Source: Pisaster brevispinus (taxonomy: Eukaryota > Echinodermata > Asteroidea > Forcipulatida > Asteriidae). Taken from it: 64,000 nt of DNA. The position numbers and the translations under genes were made by a program. The notes below the pieces were generated by a model. It did not search any database, was not told the origin of the DNA, and saw only the letters and a list, made by a program, of their open reading frames with translations. Of this stretch, positions 38,291 to 53,200 are shown in pieces (within the stretch, counting starts at the first letter, position 1; each line of letters starts with the position of its first letter). Location: the NCBI GenBank assembly GCA_023634235.1, contig JAMKCF010000014.1, forward strand, positions 8,712,001-8,776,000, in the 5' to 3' direction.

Positions 38291-41200
38291 GTAAGTTTAA
38301 AAATACATTTTAAAGAGAGGGTGTACCTTTGGTGGTCACTTTTAAAATTAGTGGCAATAAAAAACTTATTGGTTAGAAGCCTAAAGCAGCTTTCGGTAGT
38401 ATAAAGCATTTTGAGAAACATTTCACTTCAAAGTAATGTTATGTAAAAGATCTAAGTTTTTATGCCCTAAAATTTGAATCTGAGAAGTGTTACTGTCAGA
38501 TTCATTTCTCAGATTGTGTATTCCTATAGTAAGGGATTTTTCTTCCTGCCCGGACTATTTGCTCCGGATTTTTTGGTTATATTTCAAAATAGCTACCACC
38601 TTTTGAAATTAAATTTCAAAAAAACAAAGGTATACTTTGCCTTTAAGAGGGTCTGCACTTAGGTCATATTAAGTTTTGTAATGCACTCATTTTCCTATAG
38701 ATAAAGTCTGTATGAAAGTGGGAAACAATTTACAAGTCAAAACCTCAGGTAAAAATGGTGTAAAATAACATTAGCTGTTTCGTAGCGCAGCGCTGCGAAA
38801 CAGCTCTTGTTTTCGTTAAAGTTTTTTTTTATTAGCTGTTTCGCAGCAAAGCGCAGCGAAACAGCTCTTGTTTTTGTTAAAGTTTTTTTTATTATTATTT
38901 TTTTTATTTGTATGTTTCAGCCAAAAACATTTGTATGCGTTATTTTGCAATGTTCCCAATGAGCGATTGCAATGAAACTTTCAGTGATGAAAGGTATTGG
39001 TGCAATAATGATCCTAAAACAGTGATGTCATGATGACGTCATCACCTGTCACGTGACGTCATCTTAAAGTTTCCTTTTTTTTTATATTTTAAAATCTATA
39101 TCAAATCAACCACAAAAGACCGTAGGTTTTTGTTTGCGGGATTGGGTGGGGATAAACTAGGTCTTCATTTTATTCAGTGTGCGTGACCTTACATGACCTC
39201 TACTTCCGGTCGAAACAGGAAGTGCCTTGTAATTCAACAGTGGAAATTTTTATGAAGTTGCTTTCAACGATGTTATTGTTTGGCAAGGGTGGGCAATTAC
39301 AAAAAAAATACCGATGACGTCACAATACACAAGATTGCCCTCTAGCGGCAGGTTGAAAACTGATCAAAATGGACTTTTTGAAGATGTGTGTGGTAAAGTT
39401 TTGTGTAATCACTTCAAAATTTACACACATGTTGATCGTCAAGCAGCCATCATATGTGTGAAATTTCAGATCGATGACGTCATCGGGGGTCACGTGACGC
39501 GGCATTAAAGGTGCCTTTTTTAACGTCGTATATCTCCCTAAGTGTTAGTGCGATCATGTTGAAACTTGGTAGGTTGTTGGATATTGGCAAGTTCTTGTAA
39601 ATTCTGAAATGATGTCATGATGACGTCATCACATGATTTTTTATGATTTTTTGAAAAAGTTATGGCGAAACAGCTTGGCATTTGTGCACAAATGCAATAT
39701 GTCTAGTTATTATTATTTTTTTTATTTGTATGTTTCAGCCAAAAACATTTGTATGCGTTATTTTGCAATGTTCCCAATGAGCGATTGCAATGAAACTTTC
39801 AGTGATGAAAGGTATTGGTGCAATAATGATCCTAAAACAATGATGTCATGATGACGTCATCACCTGTCACGTGACGTCATATTAAAGTTTCCTTTTTTTT
39901 AATATTTTAAAAATCTATATCAAATCAACCACAAGAGACCGTAGGTTTCTGTTTGCGGTATTGGGTGGGGATAAATTAGGTCTTCATTTTATTCAGTGTG
40001 CGTGACCTTACATGACCTCTACTTCCGGTCGAAACAGGAAGTGCCTTGTAATTCAAAAGTGGAAACACTTATGAAGTTTCTTTCAACGATGTAATTGTCT
40101 GGCAAGGGTGGGCAATTAAAAAAAAAAATACCGATGACGTCACAACACACACGAGCGCCCTCTAGCGGCAGGTTGAAAATTGTTCAAAATGGACTTTTGA
40201 AGATGTGTGTGGAGAAGTTTTGTGTAATCACTTCAAAATTTCCACACATGTTGACCGTCAGGCAGCCATCATATGTGTGAAGTTTCAGATCGATGACGTC
40301 ATCGGGGTCACGTGACGCGGCATTAAAGGTGCCTTTTTTGAAGTCGTATAAGTCCCGAAGTATTAGTGCGATCATGTTGAAACTTGGTAGGCTGTTAGAT
40401 ATTGGCAAGTTCTTGTAAATTTTGAAATGACGTCATGATGACGTCATCACATGATTTTTTATGATTTTTTTCATTTTTTGCACCTTTTTGTCATAAATTG
40501 CTAATAACACGTGATATAATCCAAATTCTTTTTTAAACAGGCTTGATACATCATAACTGCTTTGAATACAAAAAAACTTTCATATTCAATTAAGTAATTT
40601 GAAAAAGTTATGGCGAAACAGCTCGGCATTTGTGCACAAATGCAATTATGTCTAGTTATTATTATTTTTGGGGGGTTTCGGCCATCAGCCGAAACCACCT
40701 TTGTTTTCGTCGAGATTTTTATTTTATTTCACTATTATTATACTTCTTTCCGAAAAAGTCTCATAGCATTTACACGTGAAATTTGTTACCGTTCGATCTC
40801 AGGAACTACAGTCTTAAAAGACACAAACAATACATCAAATGAAAGCCTGTGCTCTAACTTAGATCAAGCAGCAGTTCGATCAAGGGTTTTTAATCATCTG
40901 TTGACGATATTAACGATTTAAAAACACATATCGTCAACAAAGCACGATCGTCTTGTGTGTGTACATTGCACGTAATTCACGCTGTACATCGCATACGGCC
41001 ATACCCACACAGAGCCCATTGTCCACGCGCGTGGCATCGTTCGACCTTTGTACCTTTCATTTTGGTTCACTACTTCGCTTCTACAGTTAATGGTGAACCT
41101 GTATAGCACCCTCTTAATCGTTTGTGGAGAGTCCTCGAACTATTAAAATACGGAAGCGTTTGGGGATATTAGTAGCGGTTTGTTCTCCCGCAATTTCAAT

Positions 41201-44200
41201 GCATTCTCCCACCACAATTTATTTCAAGGTCTGTGCAGTATAGCTTATTAATAACTTTAGCATTGGCATGGTTGTTTATTGTTTACAATTATTTATTATT
41301 TAAAACTTTATATCGTCTGAACCATAACGTAAAAGAGTTATAATTTTTGTACTGTCTTGTAGCTTATCACAACGTTCGTACGAAAAACGTGTTTTCATCA
41401 TCGTGATGTCATCAGGTGTCAAATTATTTATTACATTAATTCAACATTGACAACAAAGCCGAAACCCCAGTGTTTGTTCATTACAAACTCGTTTCTAGTT
41501 TTATTTATTTATTTTTTTTTTTGGTCTGTTTCAGTAATAAAAGCCATTGAGATAAAAAGTCACATGTGAAAGTTTCAGCTGAGTACAATGTCTGCTTGCT
41601 GAGAAAACATTTAAAAAAAACTGATGTCAGGACACTTGTGCGGTGATACTGATAGCGGGTACCAACCGCATCTCTGGACACTGCATCCGCGAACAGACAC
41701 CAACTCTCAGAAATCTGAGAAACGATTCGAGCATGAATCATTTCTCAGACTCAAATGTTTTGTAGGGTGAAAAATTATCCAAACCATGTTAATGTACTTC
41801 GATGGGGAATCCTTTCTCGAAATAGTTTATCAACAGCTGCAGTGCTTCTCACCAATTAAGTTTGTATGGTCATTAATTTTTGGAAGGTATACCAATCTGT
41901 GACCCTAAGTTTAAAAAGCCCATTGCTTTTAGATTTTCTTCAGACATCCCCTGTACATGCAGTTTCTTAATGTACTTGCACTATTCAATAAAATTTTCTA
42001 AAATGTTTGTTTTACATTAAATTTTTGAGGCATTGCATGGTGAGGTACATGTATCAATGTATATTCAGTTTGCGGTAACACTACAAGCCGAATATGCATT
42101 GATTTACATTTGTTAACTATTAAGTAAAGTAACGTAAAGCTGAAAATCCAATGTTATAATGTCTGAATGTATGTTGCCATTTCTTTCTTTTTTTTCTTTT
42201 ACACAGGTTGTTTCCAAACCATCTCCAACAATCCCTAGACCTGCCATCTCAAAGACGGTGTCTGTAACCCACCCACAGCCCACTACCCAATTGGTTCCCA
42301 GCACCCAAGCTACCCTTGCTGGCTACTCAGTACCAGGCACCCAGTCCATTGCCAGCACACACCCAGCACCGGGAACTTATGTTGTACAAAGTACCCCCAC
42401 AGTAGTACCTAGTACCCACCTATTACCCTCCTCGTATCCCGTACCCAGTGCCCAACTAGTACCCAGTTCACAGGTGCGTATGCCTAGCTCTGCACCCAGT
42501 GGTACCCTTGCCGGGGAGAGCCAAAAGCTTAAGGTGACTGGTTCACCCATGCAGATAGCAACTAGTGGTTCCCAACCAGGTGCAGTAGGAGGGCAGGCAG
42601 GGCACCCGATGCCACAGTATGTCGGGACATTACCCTTGCCACATGGAATGATCCCAGGTACCCATGTTGCTCAGGGGCAGGTGCAACAGCATGTGTTTCC
42701 GTCACACTTGCCACGAGGTAAGAAGATTTTATAACAAAATACTGTTGTAAAATTCTTTCATAAGATAACGACATTTATTACAGATGCTTGGTCCAATTTT
42801 TTGGCTGATTTGACCCAAAAATCTAAACTTAATAAATAGCTAATGGTTATAGATTTGAGAAAGTTACAAGCTTTCATTTAATGTATTGCACACAAAACAA
42901 CTGCAAATGATCAGTGGTAGTTTAAGTTGCATGCCCCAAATTTTATTTTTTTCAGAATGTTTTCTCTAAACGAATTTTGACAGAAACTTTCTGGATATGC
43001 CACAGAGATGCACAAAATACATGTAAAATAATGCGAACTTGTTTGTACATGGCTAATGGATATGAGATTATGTTGGGATCCCAACAATAATTCTTTGTTA
43101 GGTTCAAAGGAATCTGTGCAGGTCAGCAGAGTCACACACTTGATATAGCAAGTGCGCCCTCTAGCTCTTGCATGTATATTTTAGTTCATGTTGATATCGT
43201 GTTGGTTCTCCATTCCAGGAGCAGTTGCTGCAGCTGCCATGTCAGCACCCAAAAGCGGCTTGACGACCGCCATCCTAAGGACCACCAGTCCTGTCAGCCA
43301 GAGTCAGTTTCCAGGCACGACCACATCACTGGCTTCCTCTGCCATCCAGTCACCGATGCTAGCTGGCCAACAATTGCAGGTAAGTAGACCATTTCATTGC
43401 ATATTTTGTTCATAATATGGAAAGAGTTTTGTGGTAGCACCATGCAAATGTCTTCTGGGTAAAAAAAAAATAGACTCCTTGCGTAAAAGATCACAGTGCC
43501 CTCACTGAGATCAAAGGAAGAACTATCATTGGCTGAGAGTGTACACATGTATGATTTCAACTGCTTAACCACAAGCGATAGTGTGAGTCTGTTCCAAGTC
43601 GCCCACTTGATAACCCAATCGCCAACCGTTGATTTCTTGTAATGTTGCAGCGCTACCATCACCCTTCTTCCCAGGTGCACCTCCCAGCCCAGCTGCACAT
43701 GTCCGGTAAAGTTCACTCCCCTGTGGGTCTGGCAGGGGTAGGGACTGGTCTGCCGGGGGTAGGAACATCACCCACAGGCCCCCCGGGTATCACCAGGGCA
43801 AGCTCACCTGCAGCTGCAACCAGTCTGCCCTCTCACCTTGTCAGCAGTACAGAGGCTCACAGGTAAGAAAGTGTCCATGTGTAGGACTTTTAGGCTTGAA
43901 TTGCAAAGATAAGTTGGACCCTTTCATCTTTCATCTATGTCATCTAGGCTTGACCACCAGGGCTTGAAATTTACAGTGGACCAGAGACCAGTGATTTTGG
44001 CCTTGGGCCAGTAAACTCATGAATGGACAAGTCTGGCGGTTTTGTTTTTCAACTGAACAATGATACCCCACTGAGTAACAACATTAACTCAAAACAAAAT
44101 GTGTTAAATTGTTGACTTTGAGTCTGCTAAATGTATCTTTCAGTTCTGTTGAGTATCAACAAAGTGTAAACTGCCCAAAAGACATTGATAAATCTTCTTT

Positions 44201-47200
44201 AAAAAAATGCTTCTTTTGATTAAAACAGTTTGTATGTTAGTCTGTTTAGAAAGTTTCTTTCTCGTGTTGATTCTGGTCTTGTAACAATGTTTTAGCCACA
44301 AGTCCTGCAGTCTTTTGGATTGTGTCTCAAAAAAAATCGAGCCCGGACAACTGGCCAAACTTGTGTTACCTTTCAGTGGCCTGTCTTAATTATGTCTAAA
44401 TTACTAAACAAAAACATTTAAATTGCCAATAAATATTCTGGAAACAATTACTACAGTCTAGGCATACACCAGTTCAAAGCTGACTTCCCCAACTTAATTG
44501 TGGTCACAATTTGAACTTTCACAAAGGTCAGTTTATGTTCACATGGTTTGTTGTGAAGAATACAAATGTGTTACTAATAGGGATAATCAAATCAACTCTG
44601 CCAATACACAATCCCTAAAGTGCATGCATCAAAGTCCAACCAATCCGTTACGGTTTGTTCCCGTTTGGATTGCTTCGTTGTGCAATTAGGAGTGTAGCAG
44701 AGTGTGCTGCTTTTCTGTGAGCCACAGCAAGACGTGCAGTTGCTGTGGTGGGCGGAGCTTGATGATCAATAACCTTTTGACTCTTTCTTCCATTTCTTCA
44801 GGGTAATTCCTCATTCATCCCTGCCCCAGTCTCACCCTCAAAGTGCTGCGCATCCCTTCCGACCGGACATCAAACAGCTATCCAAAACCGACAAGAAATC
44901 AGACGGCAAAGCCGACCCCAAATCGTCGGAACCCATCAAACGAATGGAGACCAAGATCGAAGTGAGGTCAGAGGTGAAACTAGACACTCGGGCTGAGGTC
45001 AAGATGATAGATCCCAGGTCGAACTATAGCTGGGTACCGGTGACACAGCACAGTAATCAGAAGTTGCAGCTGGGTGGAGCGAAGCACACGTACATCTCGC
45101 AGGGGATGGGGTTGCAGAGAATGAGCCACCCCCAAGTGCAAGTGTGCCATAGCGGTGGGCATAACGTCTCCAGTAGTCTAGTCACTGCCACTACGTTATC
45201 GCATCACACTGTACCCTCACAGAGTAAGACATTTTTACCATTGATTGTTTAATCAGTGTACTTGTGCAGTTCTCTCAAGTTCAACAGAATCAAACAAAAC
45301 TTGCTGTTGGATTTTGATGGGTTGGGTGATGACTAGGGTTAGCATCTTGTCCCTATGGACTGGCGACTTATAACGCATCATTTTTTGGTATTGAATTTTG
45401 ATGGACATTCATATACTTTTCGGAACAGTTCAGAATGTCCTCTGTTTTTGCAGTCGGTTGACATATCGGTGCCCAGACTTTCTTTGTTTTTTGTACGCTG
45501 TGCATGCACTGAAGGTGTTTCGTTTCATTTGACCCATTCAGATAGGGAGAACGGGTACTGAAATCCATGCTCAAAATCTCCCTTTTACTGGGGCGTATTG
45601 TGTGATCCCATTGCATTTTATGAGAATGTTTAATGTCTCTACTTGGTTCAGTCATGGGTTTAGACTACGATATTCTCCAATAAATCATTTTGCTCCGGGT
45701 GTTCTGAAAACATTTCAAAAATAAGCTCGCGCAGATGTACGGAAATGGTTTTTTTTTTAATCCCACGGTGAAATGGCTAAAAGTTAATTTTTTTGTCATC
45801 TGACAGGCATTATTCACAGCAGTATCCGCACTTCTGCAATCACAGTAACGACTCTGAGCACCCAATCCCAGTCTGTAACTACAACTTCAATTCCAGTTGG
45901 TAAGCAAAAATAATATTCATTACACTTAACCACTGTGTACTAACAGGACTTGAAATGCCCACTGGACCACTGGCCTGAGTGTAGCCTTTTTAGCATACGG
46001 CCAGTAATATCACAACTAAACAATACTTTTAACTTTCTCCACGTCAAATGATGTGTATATCCCCCCCCCCCTCCAACATTTCAAACTGGCCTTCAGCAGC
46101 TTATTCAGCCCAAAACAATTTCGGAGCACCCTTAAGTTTTTTGCAGTCAGTCAGACGACTGACTTGTATATCCACCTGGACATTTCATTGTGCAGCATTT
46201 ACAGGCATGCACCTACTGTGCTGCGCTTCGTTTTTCTTTTACAGAGTAGGTCAGAAGGTACTGGAACGATGCTTGTAATTTTCCTTTTTTGGGGGGGTTA
46301 TTGTGTAATCACCGATTCCATCTCTTGTTCTTTTGTTATGTGGCATACAAGAATGGACAGGCTGCCACCATTGTTTATCATTGTATTCGGCTCAATGAGT
46401 CAGAGCGTTCGTAGATTCAAGCACACCGTAGCAGATTATTGGCCTTGGCTTACTGCCAAGGTTTTGCAGTTTCCGGTAAATGCATACTCATATTTTCCAC
46501 TTTCATTGGGCCAGTAACATCACAACCGAACATTCTCTAAGCTCTTCAACTTCAAACTCCTCTTTAGCATTTAACAAAAAGTTTTAAAAAGGACACAATA
46601 ACCTGCCTAGTCTTTTTTCCTACACCATGCACAGAGTCAAATGTTACTTATTTTAAAATCACTCTTTGGAGATACTTACAGAATATTCATCACACCCTAT
46701 TTTGGATTTCTTCATCAGCCAAAGTGTACCCCCAACAGCAGATGACTCACTCTGCCAGACCCAGCGCTGCCTACGTTTCTGAGTCCTACATGACGACTCA
46801 CAGAAACTCTCCCAATGCCTCTGTAGCTACGACAGTGAATGCGTTACCTCCGGCAGCGTCAATGAGCGACAGACGGGGCGAGAGACCCCCTCATCCGGGT
46901 ACGGTCGCGCATAGTGGCCACTATCCATCTACAATGCCTGCGTTCTACTTTGATCCTATGACAAGTAAGTCCTTGCTATCCTGCCCAATAGACTGCCCTA
47001 ACAAGTTCTATGCCTTAACTTTTTGGGGCAAAACTTTTTTGACTTTATCGTAAGGCGGATAAAACCTGCTTTTGTACACACCAAAAATATTTAATGCCCA
47101 GAATGTTAACACACCCGGGCATGCACTTTGTAATGCTTATTGTTTCCCCCACACGGAGAGGTATAAAATGTACTTTTAAAAAACTCACAAGGCAGGACGG

Positions 47201-50200
47201 CCACGTCAAGGTGAGGGCTACATGCTACACTAAGTTGATTTGGGTTGTCAACCCAGATCAACAGTCACCAGGGGCACGTTGCCACCTACTCCTGGGGCTG
47301 AAACAGGGTTACCCCATTGACAGTCCATAATGCTGAGGAATTAATACTCAGAATGTACTGGAATTAATATTCAAAATCACCCTCTTTCTGGGGGTTATTG
47401 TGTAATCCCTGATTCAAGTCCTTCATCCAAATTACGAGAAATTGATAGGCTGCCAACATTGTTGATCATTGTATTCGGTATATGAGACCTAAGTCTGCGA
47501 TTCCAGCATACCATGGCGGATTATTGGCCTTGGCTTACGGCCAAGGGTCGGCCGGTTCGTGGTGAAGGCCTTCCATATTTTCTAGAAAGAGAAAAAAAAC
47601 AACTTGTGGTTTATATAAGAATGTTTGTTGTCTTTACGTGGTTTCATTGTGACAACAATATTATCAACAACAATGAAATCTGACAAATTGATTTTGTTCG
47701 CGAGCACAGACATATTTCGGAAATTAACCTTAACTCCCATGAATAATTTAGGGTCGAAGGGGTGTGTGTTACGCACTGTATACTTGGTTCTTTTCGAGTT
47801 CAGCAGAAAAACCCCCAGAGGTATTCTACTTTGGTGGGATTGGAACCCACTACCCCTCTCATTTTAAAGCACATAAGCACCCAAAAGAACTGCGTCTAAG
47901 AGGTCTGGGTTCGAATCCCACTCGAGTAATATGCGGATTTTGTTTCTGCAGGTATCAGGTTGAGCACCCAGTATACAGTGCTTAACACACATAAGAGTAT
48001 GTAAAAACCACAAATTCTTTATCACCGATTCATTCTATTAAATGTAATTATTTGTTTGGTAGTTGAAGCTGAGCTCATTACGAAATAGCATTTCTGAAAA
48101 TGCACTCACTCTTTGAAGTTACAAACTGACTGTGTTCTTTATTTTCTTTGATGATCACAGATTATAGAATGTACAATAATCCGTCACATAGTTTTCCAAT
48201 GTCAGCAGCTGGTGTTCGCTCAACATTGGGTAAGTTCATAAGGATGGTGTGAGGACTGGGGTCGGTGGGCTTGCAATCAAACTTTAAATTTGTTATCTTC
48301 AGCAAGACAATTAGTAACCATAATTAGTCTGGCAGTGTTTTTTGTGACGATCTTAAAAGAACCCAGTACATTTATCGTTCAGTGAGGGCCCCTCCCCCCC
48401 CCCCAGTGTTTCTAGCATGGTTGGCTGCAGCTTGCACCAATCACTTTGTAAACCCTTGACAAGGTGCTGTATAAAGGGGTCTCATAACTCAGTCATAGCT
48501 CTGCAAAGATACCTGTCTTTAAAACCATTATAGTAATGAGTGCTTTGACGTGCAATGGGTATAATAAAGCAAATTGTGCTCAGGGAAAAACGCTTCTCCC
48601 AAACACAATTCTAGCAGGTAACCCGCTAAAGAGCTTTGTATGGTACATAGCATTCTGGCTAAAAAGTAGCTAAGCACAACAAAAAATTGCTGATCAGAAT
48701 AAGGTTACCAGCCAAAATACCATGTCACATGTATCCTGACTAGTATCCTGCTTTTGTTTGCGTAGCAGAAACTTTTAAGCAACATTTTCTGCTTAACCAG
48801 CTCTATGACATTGGGCGCTGTTTCTGGTTAGCAGATTGAATGATCTGCATACTATGTTTATTCATATACTTATTCCTTCCTATATTCCTTCCTATATCAA
48901 GTCTGTTGAACAGTTTTTACTACCCTTATCAGCAGGCACCAACTTGTTCCACCTACCTCATGTTTATTCGTACCAGAATTAACATAATCCCTGTCTTTGA
49001 TACATTTTTGTTCTTAGCCGACCCCCACATAAGGCATCAGCTGCATCCATCACCGCAGCAGAATAATTCAGTCGCAGCAGCCGTCGTGGCTGCAGCAGCA
49101 CATGCCGCCACCGGAGGAGCGCCAGTTCGTATGAACCCTGTCAGTATAATGATGGACTCCAGACGACCTGTGTCGCTGCACAACCCCATGGGTATGGGGC
49201 CCGCGTTGGAAGGTAAGTTTCTAGTCTAGCTTGGACATCTGACAGTGCACTTTGGGGTGAGTGTAGTACCCAGATATTGGTTGTTTCTTCACCAAGAACG
49301 GTGATGAACCCGTGACCTCTCTTTTGGTATACATCATCATTAGGGCCCAATTTCATAGAGCTGCTTGAGCACAGAAAGTAGCTACGCACAACAAAATTAT
49401 GCTTACCAGAATAGGGTTACCAGCCAAACTACTGTGTCACATGTGCAATATGTGACTGGTATCCTGTTCACTTTTGCTTAGAAAACATTTGTTAAGCAAT
49501 ATTTTCTGCTTAAGCAGCTCTATGAAATTGGGTTTGGAAAGCTCGGGGAGAGCGTAGTGCCTCGACAACTTGGTTTCCAGTTCAGCCGGTTCTGGGCAAG
49601 TCTCCAAAATTAGCTTACAGGTTCAGTCTCATCGCCCTTGGGTCTTCATTGAAGTTGTCTGCCCATCCCAAACGGGGGGCGACACCCCCTTAGTCGGGGC
49701 CAGTTGGGGGTGGCCTCCTGTTGGTATTGCGCAATTGAATTAAATTGATGTTTATATGCTAATATCCGTGACCTGGGCCCAATTTCATAGAGCTGCTTAG
49801 CAAAAATAAGCAGGATACCAGTCACAGATTGTAAATCTGACAAGGTATTTTGGCTGGTTGTCTTTATCCGGTAAGAACAAATTTTGTTGTGCTTAGCTAC
49901 TTTTTATGCTTAAGCTGCTCTATGAAATTAGGCCCTGGATTGATCCTTTTCAATGATGCCAAGTGTGCATGCATCATTGACTTGTTTTGACAACTTTGGA
50001 GAAAAGTTCTATCATTTACATTTGAAAGCATGCATTTTGCCCCCATATATTTCACTAAATGGTTTTTTACATTCTTCCGGGAACAAAGATAGGACCAGTG
50101 TATAATTGGTTTGTGCTAACACCATGTGCTAATATTGCCTGTCGATGCAAAAAACGTTTGAAGTTGTTGAAATGTTGTATCACTAATAGATGTGGTACCC

Positions 50201-53200
50201 GCTGCTATAATGTAGGATTTGAACTGCCTCTAGCTACTGGGCAATCTTGGTAGTCTAGTGGTAAGACATCTGCTCTAGAATGGCTAAGGCCATGGGTTCG
50301 AATCCCACCCGAGTAATATGCATATATGGGATTTTTTTCACAGGGCTCGGGAAAGCATTCAGTGTACAGTGCTTTACACACATAAATGTATGAGTAAAAC
50401 CAAACTTACATCTGTACATTGTACTTGCCTTAAATAGCCCTGATGTACACACAAACAAGTACACACCAAGATAAAACGTTTTTGCATACATCATTTTTGT
50501 GTGATGTTTTAGCAAAATCAAGATACAACGTTTTTGCAAAATCAAGATGCAACATTTTTGCACTGACGAGACAATAGGTATTTTGCTGTCTTGCTGTTGT
50601 AGTACTACCATGGTGTAGATTTTAGAATTTGGTGGGGAGGGGGGGACTTCTTGGTTCTGTAAAGAATTGTCTTACTAATTAGGTACTAGCAGGGGATAGG
50701 AAATCAGCCTAGACTACTAATCGGCCTTAGTGCATCAATCTGGACTTCTTGTGATTTACTTCATTGCCGCATAGTTTAGTAGTAAGTGGTCTCAACGTTT
50801 TGTCTAGCCTGCTATATTCATCGTGAAGATAAGACCTTGTTGCAGTTTGGAGAAACAGCAATTGAAATCGTGACTAATTGCATGACCCCGTTGCACTGAC
50901 CCCAAAACAATGCTCCTATTGTGCTGACAACTTTTCTTTTCTTTTTAAGGAGGGAATGTACACACCAGCTCGGCTGCCTCCATGAATCTGCCACAGTCAT
51001 CCAGCAGTTCACCAAACCCAAGTGCTTCGCCAAGACCCAGTATTTTGAAGAGGAGAATCAACGATAGGTGAGGGTTGTTTCTTTTTTTCCAAATCTCAAG
51101 GAATAGTACATCATTGGGGTTTTGGAGTTCATTTTCATACATTCTGTCATACGCTAGTTTGTCACTTTGTAACCGTATCATCAGTCGGTGAAAAGTTCCT
51201 CAAATTATGGGTGTGTTTTGGCAAACCTGCCCAAAAGCAAGTTTCTGAGGTAAAATTCACTTGTAGAACGATTTCTGAGAGCTACGCGTAAACGGTTCGG
51301 TAACCAGAAACCATTTGTGACATACATGTATGTACATCTCTGTAAAATAAACCCTTACAGTCTCAATTCCTTCTATATCTTATTTCCAAAACAGGCCCTA
51401 GGTGAACACAGTGAAAAACAGTTTACATTTTCAGGGTTTTTGTCTTCCTATATGTGCTTAATTTGATTGCTGCAATTAAAATAAGCACGGGTTAATACTC
51501 AGGGTCTTCAAATGCTATTCCTCGATGTAATAGTATTTCAGACGGAAATGTTTCTCTTCAGGCTTGGCACTAGCACTTAATAGAAACTTTATAATCGGTC
51601 AGCTTCCATACTGAAACAAATTGTTTTATTTTGAAGATTACCAATGTTTATTTGTGCTTCTAATCCTTGCAGTGCCCTGTGTTCAACACGTAATGCTGTG
51701 CATTTTAAGCTGAAAGTTATAACTTTTTTAGAAATTGCAAATACAAGTTCTAGAAACGATGACTGCAGTCAAGTCATACACAAGTTCAAAGCTGACTTTC
51801 CAAACTTTATTTGGTCTCAAATTGAACTTTTAACAAAGATTATTTTGAACATAATGTGTGTTGTAACCATTACCAAATGCATTAGAAATAATGCCATTTT
51901 AATTGGCCCTGCCAAAGTAACGTCCAGAGGATGTATGTATTTGTTTGACATTGTGGTGATGCTTTTTTTTGTACAGTGGTTCTATAAGGAAGCCGGTATC
52001 AGCAGCTCAGTCTGGCAGTCAACCCAGCAGTCCGAGCCCCAAGACTGAACTAACCAGGTCTACATCAAGCTCACCAAAGCACAGGTCAGACATCTTGGTT
52101 TCAGTCCCTACTTGATGGTGTGGGTTTTCCCCGGAATAATTCTATGGGGTTTTCCTTCCACATCCAAATCTGAAACTTCCTTCCTCGTCTTCTCTCCATG
52201 GGGTTCTTGGCTAGTACAGTGATTAAGTTCACTTTTCTTAGAGTCCTTGGCTTCACAACCAGAAAAATAATAAATAAAGTGAAATAAACAAAATGAAAAT
52301 TCTGCAGCCATTTCGTCTGGTGCACCAACTCAAATTTATATTCCCTATTAATTGATGAAATTGAATGTGTGACCAGCCTCTTGCTGTTGGCTTGAATGAA
52401 GTTTTGTTAAAATTGGCTGGGAAAATTGTTTTGTTTTGCTAGACCACCTCGTCTAGTTCCATGTATGCAATAACAGTCCAGAATGCTGCTTGTCATTATG
52501 CAGAGAAGGGGGATCAGACTATTTGTCCTACCTGCCTCGGTTTGGTTCTAGGGATCTGAAGAGAGAAACTAAAGATATTTGTGTTTGTCTCTTCTAGTGA
52601 TTCATTAGCGAGTAGTCAACACTCCATGGACAGCAACACCTCCGAGGCTAGCCTGGACGTCTTGCCCTCATCAGTCAAAGTCAAGCAAGAGCATGAAATC
52701 CTCCATTCTGAGACCATTTCCCAGGCTAGCCTGGCCAGAGATTTGAGTATGACCAACTCGGCGTCTAACGTGGAGTGTAGTCCGTCGCCGAGAAAGAAAC
52801 CTCGCAAACAGCAACATGTGTGAGTTGCCCTGAACTTTCTGTTCTCTTATGAGAAGAATTTACATTATTGTGGGTTGAACAAAGAAAAATTGACTGGAAG
52901 AGGACTTGAACCTGCGACCTCCGGATTAGCTTGCTGGCACTCTAGCAACTGAGCTATATAGCCGCAATGTTGGAGGTCTCCCAATTTTGTCAGTATCTTT
53001 GTTAAGGGTTGACAGTCAGAAGCCATTCAACTTTTAACTGCTGTATAGCCAGAGATCACACCTAAGCTTATAACAATCAGGAAAGCAGCTGCCAAAAATA
53101 AATACAAATGATTACTGGCTATTTTTTGTGCACAAGTACATATTGTTGTGTCAGTGCAACGAGTTAGTATCTCCTAAATTAGTGTCGTACAGTGTATGTC

